In this document: positions 8,778 to 18,418 of the stretch, one piece after another | Layout of the letters: the number at the start of each line of letters is the position of its first letter | How positions within the stretch are numbered: the stretch's first letter is position 1 | DNA from: Flagellimonas spongiicola | Lineage (GTDB): Bacteria; Bacteroidota; Bacteroidia; Flavobacteriales; Flavobacteriaceae | Assembly (NCBI RefSeq): GCF_023502425.1 | Contig: NZ_JAMFMA010000003.1 | Location: 1 to 64,000, forward strand | Reading direction: 5' to 3' | DNA: 64,000 nt | Program-made: the position numbers and the translations under genes | Notes under the pieces: model-generated | What the model was told of the DNA's origin: nothing | The model's database searches: none | Seen by the model: only the letters and a program-made list of their open reading frames with translations

Positions 8778-10460
8778 TTATTGTGCAAACCACAATGTGG
8801 TCGCTTGTAAATCATCTCCTTGAATTCCTTGTACAGCACTGAAGTTAGGATTGTCCTGAGCTCCAGACCCATATCTCATACGTTGTGGGTAATCACCGTT
8901 CAAATTTCCAAGACCATAAATGATTTGGTCAGATACACCTGCTGCAAGTTCTGCAGGATAACCGGTGTCTCTAACCACAGCCCAAGCTTCGAAACCATCT
9001 GTGTAGCTAGCTAACCATCTTTGGTGAGCGATTTTTTCAAGTCTCTCATCGGTTGTACCACTTGTGATATCAGCAGCAGCCTCAGTTGCAATGTATGTAT
9101 CAGCATCACCTTCAGGAATATTCCAAAGTTTCATTGCTTCTTTGATTCCAGTTGCGAACAATGCCTGGGCATCTCCACCGGAAATTCCTCTTACAGCAGC
9201 TTCCGCTTGAAGGAAGTAGGACTCAGCACTTGTCAACACTATCTCAGGATAAGCATCAACTTGAGATCCTTTTTCTTGGATTACTCTATCACTTGGCGTA
9301 CTGAACATATCATAACGTACGTAAGGATATGTATCACCATTGGTTCTGGTAGGCTGTCCAATAAACTGACCAGGAGCAACTTCTATTGTAGTTTCATCCC
9401 CAGCGGTTGCCAGTGTATAGTCAGCTCCGGCTTCATCAAGAGTTGCAACAACGAAATCCAAACGATCCTGATAATTAGGATCTGGAGTTTCAGCGTTGTT
9501 CACGAATATGAAGGAACCTCCTACTGCTGGTTTCGCATAAGAAGAAAGTCTAGGATCATTGTTGTCTTGCAACATGTTGATCAATGTTGCACCTACAGTC
9601 CAATCGGATCCACCTCCAAAGTTATGCCAGATATCACCATAAGCGGCAGCAGCCCATTGGCTAATCACAAAATCCTTGGTCATTACCACACTTCCATTGG
9701 CATCATCCAAAAGAGGTGCCGACAAGGCTTGATTAATAGCAGCAGTGGCGAAGTTTTCACCAGGAGCATTCAATGCACGCATTGCAATACGCAATTTCAA
9801 GGTATTGGCCATGCGCTTCCATTGTTGAAGATCACCTCCACAATAGATATCGTTCTCTCCAGCATCATTAACACCAACTCCTGTAGTTTCAGCATCACCA
9901 ATTGTTGCCATTGCTTGATCTAAATCCGCAATAATTCCTTGGTAAATTACAGATTGTTCATCAAAAACAGGTGTAAGAATACCATCTACACCAGCTTCAG
10001 TGTAAGGTACCATTCCAAAGGTGTCTGTATACATTTGGTAATACAATCCTTTGATGATTAAAGACATGGCATACATGTATTCGTTCTCCAAGTCCCCACC
10101 TTCTTCTACAAACTCTTGGAAGTTAAGGATGTTTCCAAGATAATTGTTCAACCAACCAAAGGTTGCATCAGTATATCCTGCATTATAGGTATAACACAGT
10201 TCATCTGACCACCAAGAGGAGTTATGTCCAAAGGTGAAATGCCCTGCATAACGATCCGCATGGATCAAGTGCGCTCTCCAGTATGGAAAACGATCGGGAG
10301 AATACAAACGGAATTGCAGGTCAGTCAAGAAAAACTTTGCACTAACCTCATCCGCTAGAAATCCACTTTGATCAGTGTTCATTTCCGTGAAATCCTCAGT
10401 ACATGATGTTGCGAACACTAGGCACAGCAACATACACATTAATAAATTAATTTTTTTCAT
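8778..10460 (-). CDS. susD: SusD/RagB-family outer membrane nutrient-binding lipoprotein
   Basis: This 560-residue lipoprotein (lipobox FATSC, Cys20) starts its mature part with TEDFTEMNTDQ, as in the SusD-like_2 branch of the family. The helical TPR-like core is seen as AMSLIIKGLYYQMYTDTFGMVPYTEA and later LTSAESYFLQAEAAVRG. The protein forms the lid of the SusC transporter on the cell surface and captures the glycan. It lies 11 bp downstream of susC, the standard pairing. The preferred ligand is inferred from the neighbouring GH92, GH29, GH20 and GH130 genes to be a mannose-rich N-glycan or mannan fragment. The terminator just after it suggests that susCD is the most strongly expressed part of the locus. 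Confidence 0.93.
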   Translation of the reverse strand: MKKINLLMCMLLCLVFATSCTEDFTEMNTDQSGFLADEVSAKFFLTDLQFRLYSPDRFPYWRAHLIHADRYAGHFTFGHNSSWWSDELCYTYNAGYTDATFGWLNNYLGNILNFQEFVEEGGDLENEYMYAMSLIIKGLYYQMYTDTFGMVPYTEAGVDGILTPVFDEQSVIYQGIIADLDQAMATIGDAETTGVGVNDAGENDIYCGGDLQQWKRMANTLKLRIAMRALNAPGENFATAAINQALSAPLLDDANGSVVMTKDFVISQWAAAAYGDIWHNFGGGSDWTVGATLINMLQDNNDPRLSSYAKPAVGGSFIFVNNAETPDPNYQDRLDFVVATLDEAGADYTLATAGDETTIEVAPGQFIGQPTRTNGDTYPYVRYDMFSTPSDRVIQEKGSQVDAYPEIVLTSAESYFLQAEAAVRGISGGDAQALFATGIKEAMKLWNIPEGDADTYIATEAAADITSGTTDERLEKIAHQRWLASYTDGFEAWAVVRDTGYPAELAAGVSDQIIYGLGNLNGDYPQRMRYGSGAQDNPNFSAVQGIQGDDLQATTLWFAQ

Positions 10461-10471
10461 TGCACAATTTT

Positions 10472-13400
10472 TTAAAAGTTAACATTTAGGCTAAGTCCAA
10501 AACTTCTAGTCGTAGGTAATGCGTAAAACAACACCCCTTGAGCAAAGTTTGAAGTTGAGTAACTGGACTCTGGGTCAAAGTTGTCAGCCTTTTTGTATAA
10601 AAATAACAAATTTCTACCTACAGCACTCAATGTAGCACTCTGTATAAACGTGTTTTCCAGAAGTTTACCAGGGAATGAGTAGCTTAAGCTAACCTCTCTT
10701 AACCTAAAATTCGTTTGGTCAAATACATATTCTGAACCAATGTTGCTTACAGCTCCCCAATAGTCCTGAGCACTAATTGTGGTGGTATTAGGTGTAAAAG
10801 TACCATCACCATTATCAATAACTCCATCTACAAGAATTCCACTTTCACGGAATTGTAATGATTTTTCTGATACTCCTGATGCATCTAATGCGGCATCGGT
10901 AAAGGAATATACTTCACCTCCAACTCTAAAGTCAATTAAAGTATTAAGTGTAAAGTTCTTGTACCTGAAAGTGTTTGTAAAACCACCTGAGAAATCAGGT
11001 TGATAGTTACCAAATTTTTCTCTTTCGGAAGTAGCTTGGGGACGTCCCTCAGCGGTAACAATCAACTGCCCTTGGTCATTTCTAAGCCAAGTTGTCGTCT
11101 CAATATCGCCAAACCCTTCTCCTGCTCGTCCTACAACTGACACAGTACCTCCATTATCGCTACTAAAGTTGAAAAAATCTTGTCCTTCAACTAAACTTAC
11201 AAGCTCATTCTTGTTTCTAGCGATGTTAAGAGATGTATCCCAAGAGAAATTTTGGGTCTGCACAGGAACACCACCGACTAAAATCTCAAAACCTTTGTTG
11301 GTGATTTCACCAACGTTTGTTCTAAAGTTTTCAAATCCGGCACCAGTTCCTAGAGGTACGTCAAATATTAAATCTGTGGATTTAATGTTATAATATGAGA
11401 AATCAGCGTAAAGACGATTTCCAAGGGCTCTTAATTCTAAACCAAGCTCTGTAGAAGTTACTTCCTCTGGACGTAGACTCTCGCTAAACAAAGTGTTTTG
11501 TCTACTAACCACTACATTGTCCAAGAATCCGTTCGCAGCAATTCTAAAGGTATTCACCAACTGCTGAGGGTCTGTATCATTACCTACAGTAGCGATACTA
11601 CCTCTAACTTTTAATAAGTCAATAGAGTTGCCTAAATCAAATGTTTCGTTCAATAGAACACTTAAACTTGCAGAACTATAGAAATAAGATCGGTTGTCTT
11701 CTGCAAGAGCTGAAGACCAATCATTTCTAGCTGTTAAGTCTAAATAGTATGCATCGTTATATGACAATGATGCAGAACCGTAAACGGAATTGATACTCTT
11801 TTGGATTCTTTGACCTTGAGAAGCAAAAATCTCTTCAGTATTATCCAATAATGGTCTTCCAGGTATTTTGAAATTATCACCATTAGCAGATGACCGTATC
11901 GTAGAGAAACGTAGTGCATTAGCACCTGCATTTGCCGTTAAGTTGAACTTTTCGCTCAAGTCTTTATTGAACATGAACAAGAAATCGTAGTTTGTCTCAG
12001 TTCGATCGTTTTTGGAAAAACGAATTCTTCCATCACCAAAGAAATGGTGTCCTACTCTTGTTATGCTTTCTGTGTCTTGTGTGATATCATCAGTACCTAC
12101 ACGAACGAACGCTGATAACCAATCGTTAAATTGATATTGCAATTTAGCAAATCCAGAAATCCTTGTTCTTCTATCGCCGTTAAAATCGTTTTGTAGAATC
12201 CAGTATGGGTTACCACCAGAAGAAGTTGGCGCTATTACTCTATAGATATCATTCGGATTGATAGGGTTTTCAATATCTTGGAAAACCTGTAAATCTGTAA
12301 GGCTTACGTTTCGCGCCAAAGGCCATAAATAGGCTGCAACCCCTTCCGTACCTTGATTAGGACGGTTACGGGCGGTTTGTAAGAAATAAGTAACCCTTGT
12401 ATCCAAAGTCAATTTGTCGGTTAAATTTGCAAATGCCCTTAAATTGAAGTTGTCTCTATCGATTCCAGAGTTTGGAAGAATAGATTCTATATCTGAGTTT
12501 GTATAAGAAAATCTTACAGAAGCTTTTTCACCTCCCGCACTTAATGCAACGGTATTGATAAAGCTAGTTCCTGTCTCAAAGAAATCCTTAACGTTATTCG
12601 GTTGAGCTACATAAGCTCTTTGTTGTCCGTTGTAAGCCAATTGCTGTGAACCGTCAAATCTTGGACCCCAAGAACCTGCTCCTGCTACTGTATTTACTTG
12701 AGTAGCTAATGGGTCATCTGGGTTGATCTGTGGGAAATTCCCATCTGTACCTCTACCATATTCGTTTTGGTATTCTGGTAGTACCAATGGATCTTCAAAC
12801 AAAGCATTGGAAGTAATGGAAACACCCAAACCTTTATTTAAAGAACCCTTCTTGGTGGTAATGATAATAACCCCGTTACTAGCTCTAGACCCATAAAGGG
12901 CAGCAGCGTTAGGACCTTTCAAAACGGATAAGGATTCAATATCATCTGGGTTAAGGTCAGATACACCATCACCTAAATTGCCAATGTTAAATTGACCCGA
13001 TCCAGTAGGAGCGCCCAATGCAGAATTGTCAATTGGCACACCATCTACTACATACAATGGTTGGTTGTTACCTGTAATCGAGTTGTTACCTCTAATTACC
13101 ACACGAGATCCACTACCAGCACCAGCAGTACCTTGTGATACTACAACACCAGCAACCTTACCAGCAAGGGAATTAACTACGTTTGGCTCTTTTGCCAAAG
13201 ACACGGCACTACCGTCAACTTCGGTAACGGAATATCCTAGGGATTTCTTTTCCCTAGTGATACCAAGTGCAGTTACAACTACCTCGTCCAATAATTCAAC
13301 ATCCTCAGCCAAACTTACATTGATAGAAGATTGTCCGCCAACGGCAATCTCTTGATCAGTAAAACCAATTGATGTAAACACTAATACGGCAGATCCATTG

Positions 13401-13600
13401 GATACAGTGATGGTATAGTTACCATCAAAGTCCGTAGATGTACCGTTAGAAGTTCCTTTTTCGACAACAGTAACCCCTGGAATAGGTGTTCCAGTGCTTG
13501 TGTCGGTAACCGTTCCTGAAACGGTTGTTCCTTGCGCCATCATGCCGTTCATGCATAGAAAAGACACAAGGATTAGAAAGTAATGAAGTTTTTTGTTCAT
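10472..13600 (-). CDS. susC: SusC/RagA-family TonB-linked outer membrane transporter
   Basis: This 1042-residue protein has a signal peptide ending near MMAQG. A carboxypeptidase-regulatory-like beta-sandwich follows (VSGTVTDTSTGTPIPGVTV). Next comes the TonB-box/plug region, with EVVVTALGITREKKSLGYSV, VVIRGNNSITGNNQPLYVVDG and LKGPNAAALYGSRASNGVI. The rest is a 22-strand-type barrel ending in aromatic FGLSLNVNF. It imports oligosaccharides through the outer membrane, powered by TonB-ExbBD, with SusD as its lid. It is preceded by a 217-bp gap, the longest in the locus, which should hold its own promoter. Length and motifs are normal for the family. Confidence 0.95.
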   Translation of the reverse strand: MNKKLHYFLILVSFLCMNGMMAQGTTVSGTVTDTSTGTPIPGVTVVEKGTSNGTSTDFDGNYTITVSNGSAVLVFTSIGFTDQEIAVGGQSSINVSLAEDVELLDEVVVTALGITREKKSLGYSVTEVDGSAVSLAKEPNVVNSLAGKVAGVVVSQGTAGAGSGSRVVIRGNNSITGNNQPLYVVDGVPIDNSALGAPTGSGQFNIGNLGDGVSDLNPDDIESLSVLKGPNAAALYGSRASNGVIIITTKKGSLNKGLGVSITSNALFEDPLVLPEYQNEYGRGTDGNFPQINPDDPLATQVNTVAGAGSWGPRFDGSQQLAYNGQQRAYVAQPNNVKDFFETGTSFINTVALSAGGEKASVRFSYTNSDIESILPNSGIDRDNFNLRAFANLTDKLTLDTRVTYFLQTARNRPNQGTEGVAAYLWPLARNVSLTDLQVFQDIENPINPNDIYRVIAPTSSGGNPYWILQNDFNGDRRTRISGFAKLQYQFNDWLSAFVRVGTDDITQDTESITRVGHHFFGDGRIRFSKNDRTETNYDFLFMFNKDLSEKFNLTANAGANALRFSTIRSSANGDNFKIPGRPLLDNTEEIFASQGQRIQKSINSVYGSASLSYNDAYYLDLTARNDWSSALAEDNRSYFYSSASLSVLLNETFDLGNSIDLLKVRGSIATVGNDTDPQQLVNTFRIAANGFLDNVVVSRQNTLFSESLRPEEVTSTELGLELRALGNRLYADFSYYNIKSTDLIFDVPLGTGAGFENFRTNVGEITNKGFEILVGGVPVQTQNFSWDTSLNIARNKNELVSLVEGQDFFNFSSDNGGTVSVVGRAGEGFGDIETTTWLRNDQGQLIVTAEGRPQATSEREKFGNYQPDFSGGFTNTFRYKNFTLNTLIDFRVGGEVYSFTDAALDASGVSEKSLQFRESGILVDGVIDNGDGTFTPNTTTISAQDYWGAVSNIGSEYVFDQTNFRLREVSLSYSFPGKLLENTFIQSATLSAVGRNLLFLYKKADNFDPESSYSTSNFAQGVLFYALPTTRSFGLSLNVNF

Positions 13601-13817
13601 ACTATATGAGTTAGGTTATTAGTTTCGAAAGCTTAATAAAAGCTTAAAGTTCACTTTATAAAAATTTAAATTCCTAATAGATCTAAGAAAATTTTTCGAC
13701 TAATAACGATGCTGAAAAGCTAAAGGACATCGTTACGAAAACGTTTGAGGTGGCATTTTTCAATGAAAACCTATAATTTACAGGCTTAATGAGGTATGCG
13801 ATATTTTATATGTTGTT
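13601..13817. promoter_or_regulatory. Leader/promoter region of susCD with an inverted repeat
   Basis: This 217-bp gap precedes susC. It contains a perfect 8-bp inverted repeat (TAACGATG 13704-13711 and CATCGTTA 13728-13735) and an AAACGTTT palindrome at 13739-13746, which resembles the core of LacI/PurR-family operators. AAGCTT occurs twice near 13630-13645. No exact TAnnTTTG element was found on the minus strand. No LacI-type regulator is encoded in the window. Confidence 0.4.
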
Positions 13818-16040
13818 CTATTTTACGACGAACGACAATGTTTGTGTATCGATTAAATCCTTATGGGATATGAACTGGGATTTCAGTTTATTGCCATCTA
13901 CGAAAATCCCAGATCTGGTTTTGCCTGATGATTTTGAAATTTCCAATACTCCTCCGTTGTAGTATTCATCATTTAATTTAATCCGGACCTTGTCAAATAA
14001 TGGTGTGGTCAAAGTATAAACTGGTTCCCCTGGACTAACAGGGTAAATACCGATCATGGAAAAAACGGCCCATGCACTCATGGTCCCTGTATCATCGTTT
14101 CCTGGTAAGCCATCTGGCGCATTTTTAAAGTATGTGGAAAGTAATTCTGAAACCGTTTTTTGTGTCCTCCATTCTTCCCCCTTTACATGGTTGAATAAAT
14201 AGGGGTAAGCGATGTCTGGTTCGTTGGCCATATCAAATTGGTCTTTGTCGAACACTTCCTGAAGTTTGTTAGCAAAGGATTTAGGGCCGCCCATTAACTT
14301 CATTAGCCCCTTTGCGTCATGCGAAACCATGAAGGTGTACTGCCATGCATTCCCTTCGATGAAACCCAGGTTCTTTACAAAATTTGCTCCGGTTTCAGGA
14401 TTGTAAGGGCTTAGCCAACTGCCGTCATCATTTTTGGGTCTCAAGAGATTAAATTCCTTATCAAATAGGTTTCGATACGAAATGGAACGTTTGGAAAATC
14501 GTTTGTAATCTTCTTTTTTGCCCAAAGCCTTTGCTAATTGCGCTATTGCGAAATCGGTAATATTATATTCCTGGGTTGTTGAAACGGAACCGCTGTTTGT
14601 AGTTTTTGTGGTTAAATATCCTTTTGAAATATAATCGGAAATGCCTGGTCGTAATGCGTTGCCCTCTAACTGATCTGCACTTTTGACCATCGCTTCATAT
14701 GCTTTTTCCACATCGAAATCCTTAATGCCTTTTAGATAGGTGTCGGCAATCACAATTCCCGCAGGGTCTCCCACCATGGTAGTGGTTTCTGTTGCATTTA
14801 ATTCCCATTTAGGTAGCCATCCGGATTCGTCATAAATCTGAAGCATGCTCTTCACCATATTGGACTGCTGCTCAGGGTAAACCAAGCTCATCAATTGATG
14901 CAGATTTCGATACGTGTCCCAGAGCGAAAAAACAGTATAGCGTGTGCCATCGGTTTTGAGGGTTTCACGGGTTCTCATCTTTGGATATTCCCCATTGACA
15001 TCATTGAGCGTACTTGGATGAATCAAGGTGTGGTAAAGGGCGGTGTAAAAAATGGTTTTGTCATCTGATGTGCCCCCTTCAACCTCAATACGAGAAAGAT
15101 GTTCTTCCCATTGCTTTTGCGTATCCTCCAATATCGTATCGAAAGTTTTCCCAGCAGTTTCATTTTTCAAGTTTTCACGTGCATTTTCTATGCTCACATA
15201 GGAAATACCGATTTTAAGCTCTACCTGTGTTGGTCGCTCAAAATCGTATTGCATATAAGCGCCAATGCTATCACCAACTACCTCCTTGGTATAGCCTTCC
15301 ATGATACGGGTTTTCCCATTGTACCCCATCCATTGTGCTTCTTCGCCTTTATAGGAGGTCGGTCGTTTCCATGTTCCAAACGCCTTAGCTGGTTCGGAGA
15401 ATTTCGCAACAAAGTATACAGGGTATGCTTCTTCGGGTTTGTAATAGCAAAACGAACCTACACTCCGGATTCCTTCAATTTCAGTGGGTGAGACTACTTT
15501 AATTTGAGCACCTTGTTCATTGGTCAATCCAAGGCCAAGGTTCAACAATATGTTTGACTTGCCTTTAGGGAAACTATATTTGCTGATTCCCGATCGTGTA
15601 GTAGCTGTTGCTTCAACTTTAATATTGTATTTGTCCAGTTCATTGGAATAATAACCGACTTTGGCAACCTCATTGGAATAGGTAGTTCCATATTGCTCAT
15701 GGTCTGTTACCAGTTCACCAGTAGTTGGCATGGCAATAATAACTCCTAATTCTGGGCAGCCAACTCCGCTCAAATTCACATGACTAAATCCGGTTAAAAA
15801 ACTATTATCAGAGGAGTAGGGGGTGGACCACCATCTACTGTCTTTTTCAAAAGGGAGATTTTGAGGTCCAGCAACATTGAATGGAGAAACGTAGGCCATA
15901 CCTCGCACCGCAATTGGGCCTGGATTAGTTGTGCCAAAATTGGAAGTGCCAATAAACGGGTTTACATAATCCGTTGGTTTTTGTTGTGCGGTTCCAAGAA
16001 TTGAAATTCCTAAGACTGCTATAAGTGCTGTTATCCTCAT
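13818..16040 (-). CDS. GH92 alpha-mannosidase (secreted)
   Basis: This 740-residue protein has a Sec signal peptide (ALIAVLGISILGTAQQ) and begins its mature part with the GH92 signature TDYVNPFIGT. GH92 enzymes are calcium-dependent, inverting exo-alpha-mannosidases. The region with the family's general acid reads ANEPDIAYPYLFN (Glu607). The base/calcium region reads GNDDTGTMSAWAVFSMIGIYPV. Both motifs differ from the HGNEPSHH/GNEDCGQMS forms of the other copies, so this is a distinct subgroup, perhaps with a different linkage preference. It lacks a lipobox and is probably periplasmic or secreted. It lies 22 bp downstream of the GH20 gene in the same operon. Confidence 0.9.
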   Translation of the reverse strand: MRITALIAVLGISILGTAQQKPTDYVNPFIGTSNFGTTNPGPIAVRGMAYVSPFNVAGPQNLPFEKDSRWWSTPYSSDNSFLTGFSHVNLSGVGCPELGVIIAMPTTGELVTDHEQYGTTYSNEVAKVGYYSNELDKYNIKVEATATTRSGISKYSFPKGKSNILLNLGLGLTNEQGAQIKVVSPTEIEGIRSVGSFCYYKPEEAYPVYFVAKFSEPAKAFGTWKRPTSYKGEEAQWMGYNGKTRIMEGYTKEVVGDSIGAYMQYDFERPTQVELKIGISYVSIENARENLKNETAGKTFDTILEDTQKQWEEHLSRIEVEGGTSDDKTIFYTALYHTLIHPSTLNDVNGEYPKMRTRETLKTDGTRYTVFSLWDTYRNLHQLMSLVYPEQQSNMVKSMLQIYDESGWLPKWELNATETTTMVGDPAGIVIADTYLKGIKDFDVEKAYEAMVKSADQLEGNALRPGISDYISKGYLTTKTTNSGSVSTTQEYNITDFAIAQLAKALGKKEDYKRFSKRSISYRNLFDKEFNLLRPKNDDGSWLSPYNPETGANFVKNLGFIEGNAWQYTFMVSHDAKGLMKLMGGPKSFANKLQEVFDKDQFDMANEPDIAYPYLFNHVKGEEWRTQKTVSELLSTYFKNAPDGLPGNDDTGTMSAWAVFSMIGIYPVSPGEPVYTLTTPLFDKVRIKLNDEYYNGGVLEISKSSGKTRSGIFVDGNKLKSQFISHKDLIDTQTLSFVVK

Positions 16041-16062
16041 CTTCCGATTATTGATAGTTTAA

Positions 16063-18396
16063 TTACTGAATCAAGATTTCATCTACAAAAAGCCATGTGC
16101 CACTGCCATTAGGGGCAGTATTTAGATTTTTGGCGTTTACTTTTACATAGCGAGCTTGTTTTGGTTCAAATTCGACAATAAAATCCTTTAAAACAGGATT
16201 TCCATTTGGAGCAAAAGCTCTCGAAATAGTTCCAACATTTTCAAATACCTCCCCATCGTTAGAAGTGGAAACTTCTACCATAGTAGGGAAGAAAATACCC
16301 GGCCCTTGATTTTCCATAGAGCCAAGAACTACCTTTTCAATTGATTTTTGCCCGCTTAGATCAATTATAGCTTCCATATCATCATTTAACCAGGCAAGCC
16401 ATTGACCATCATGGAAATTTTTTGTGCCTCTTACAGCATTGACTAAAGTAGAATTACCAACACCTTGATAGCGCTCATTATAAATCGTACTGAATGCTGT
16501 TGGATGGGCGACCGCTTTATGGAATTGAATGGTATCTCGGAAGGTACTACCTATAAGTTTGCCTCCTTTGAATAGGGATGCTTGGACAATGGTAGTTTCA
16601 GTGATTTCAATTGGATTTGTGTAAACTGTTGAGTTTTGAGTCAATGCTTCATCACCAAATTGGTAACGTATATTGGCATTCGGGAATTCGTTTTGTAAGG
16701 TCAGCGTAACGGTTTTGGTTTCCGTATCTGCCTCTGTTTTGGAAGTTACCAAAAAAGCACTTTTTGCTACGTTTACACCTTGATTTTCGTATCGTTTGTA
16801 TTGCGTTTCCATTCGATGCGCGAAATCGTCCCAGTTTCTTGCATCTTTTGGACTCCACACAGTTTCCGATAATGCTGCCAATCTTGGATAAAGCATATAC
16901 TCCGCATGTTCTGCGGTTGGGATGTATTCTGTCCAAAGGTTAGCCTGGCCTCCCAATACATGGGTTGCTTCTTCTTCGGTCATGGTTTCCACAACAGGAT
17001 CAAACTGATATACTTTGCTTAAAGGTAGATATCCGCCAATAGCTAAAGGTTCTTCGTTTTGTGGTCCTTGGTAATAATCGAAATAACAGTAGCTAGTGGG
17101 GGTCATAACTACATCATGGCCATGTTGGGCCGCTTCCAATCCACCTTCAAATCCACGCCAACTCATTACCGTAGCATCCGGGGCCAATCCGCCTTCCAAG
17201 ATTTCGTCCCAACCCACTAATCGTTTGCCATGTGCATTGATGAATTTCTCCATTCGCTTAATGAAGTAACTCTGTAATTCCTCAACATCCTTTAAATTTT
17301 CATTAGCCATTCGTTTCTTGCAAAATGGACATTGTTCCCAATTGGTCTTGGTGGCTTCATCTCCGCCAATATGAATATACTGGGATGGGAAAATTTCCAT
17401 TACTTCGAGAAGTACATCTTCAAGAAATTCGAAGGTCGATTCTTTTCCTGCACAGTAAATATCAGTAATTGGCCATACGCCGCCGGAAGGAACGCCAATA
17501 GCTTCAGGATTTTCGAAACATTTTAAATGGGGATAGGCGGCAATAGCACTGGTCACGTGTGCCGGCATTTCAATTTCTGGAATGACTTCAACATTTTTAG
17601 ACGCGGCGTAAGCAACGATTTCCTTTAGTTCATTTTGTGTAAAAAAACCACCATAGGTTCCTTTTTGTCCTGCCTTTATTGGTTCTCTACTATTCCAATG
17701 TAACTCTTCCTGATCTACCCTCCAGGCACCAACTTCGGTTAGTTTGGGGTATTTCTTTATTTCTATTCTCCAGCCTTGGTCATCCACTAAGTGAAGATGC
17801 AGTACATTCATTTTGTGTTTGGCCAATTGATCAATGGTGTTTTTGATATATGCCTTATCCAAAAAATGCCGTGAAAGATCTAGCATCACGCCACGCCATT
17901 TAAATCTTGGGCCATCATTTATAATGACGTTTGGGACTTCCCACTGGATATTTTCCACCAGCGTATTACCTTCAAATTCTACAGGGAGTAATTGTTGTAA
18001 ACTTTGTATTCCATACAAGTACCCTGCCTGGTCGTTAGCCCGGATAACAATTTTATCGCTGCTAACTTCTAATAGATAATTTTCATTTTCCAAGGAATCA
18101 TCATGGGTTAACAGTATGTAGTTTGAAGCTGGTTCTGAAGCAACAATTTCGAGCTTCCAATCCGCAACGTTTTTAAAATTGGTTTGAAGCATTTCCAAGG
18201 TTTCCGAAGTAGCTTCATCCAAGGCAACCAACTTGGTGTTTTCGGTGAACGAAAATGCCCCGGGATTTAGTGTTACCTGTTTGGGTTTTGGAATAATGGT
18301 GATATCCTCTTCCGTATAGACTTTGGTGCTTTTCGTGTGGCATCCAAAGCAAACGATTGTTAGCAATGTTAAAATGCCGATTCGTATTTTTTTCAT
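16063..18396 (-). CDS. GH20 beta-N-acetylhexosaminidase with C-terminal FN3-like and discoidin domains
   Basis: This 777-residue lipoprotein (lipobox CFGCH, Cys19) has the GH20 N-terminal beta/alpha domain from about residue 30. The catalytic barrel runs from about 160 (RFKWRGVMLDLSRHF, LHLHLVDDQGWRIEI) to the Asp346-Glu347 pair in IHIGGDEAT. These residues carry out substrate-assisted hydrolysis of terminal beta-GlcNAc or GalNAc. The C-terminus has a chitobiase-type FN3-like domain (about 555-640) and an F5/8 type C (discoidin) domain ending in FVDEILIQ. The last two domains resemble those of two proteins in the neighbouring PSD1 cluster. In this locus it would remove GlcNAc antennae or split the chitobiose core after mannose removal. 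It is 22 bp downstream of the GH29 gene. Confidence 0.93.
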   Translation of the reverse strand: MKKIRIGILTLLTIVCFGCHTKSTKVYTEEDITIIPKPKQVTLNPGAFSFTENTKLVALDEATSETLEMLQTNFKNVADWKLEIVASEPASNYILLTHDDSLENENYLLEVSSDKIVIRANDQAGYLYGIQSLQQLLPVEFEGNTLVENIQWEVPNVIINDGPRFKWRGVMLDLSRHFLDKAYIKNTIDQLAKHKMNVLHLHLVDDQGWRIEIKKYPKLTEVGAWRVDQEELHWNSREPIKAGQKGTYGGFFTQNELKEIVAYAASKNVEVIPEIEMPAHVTSAIAAYPHLKCFENPEAIGVPSGGVWPITDIYCAGKESTFEFLEDVLLEVMEIFPSQYIHIGGDEATKTNWEQCPFCKKRMANENLKDVEELQSYFIKRMEKFINAHGKRLVGWDEILEGGLAPDATVMSWRGFEGGLEAAQHGHDVVMTPTSYCYFDYYQGPQNEEPLAIGGYLPLSKVYQFDPVVETMTEEEATHVLGGQANLWTEYIPTAEHAEYMLYPRLAALSETVWSPKDARNWDDFAHRMETQYKRYENQGVNVAKSAFLVTSKTEADTETKTVTLTLQNEFPNANIRYQFGDEALTQNSTVYTNPIEITETTIVQASLFKGGKLIGSTFRDTIQFHKAVAHPTAFSTIYNERYQGVGNSTLVNAVRGTKNFHDGQWLAWLNDDMEAIIDLSGQKSIEKVVLGSMENQGPGIFFPTMVEVSTSNDGEVFENVGTISRAFAPNGNPVLKDFIVEFEPKQARYVKVNAKNLNTAPNGSGTWLFVDEILIQ

Positions 18397-18418
18397 TTGT
18401 ATTTGCTAAGGGGTTGGT

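Noticed and set aside
9021..9923. 300-residue plus-strand frame
   Set aside because: It lies wholly antisense to susD, whose own frame has a signal peptide and SusD motifs; composition (Ser/Cys/Ile-rich) fits a shadow.
13704..13735. Inverted repeat as an invertible phase-variation switch upstream of susC
   Set aside because: The arms are only 8 bp with 16 bp between them, too small for known invertons, and no recombinase gene is near.
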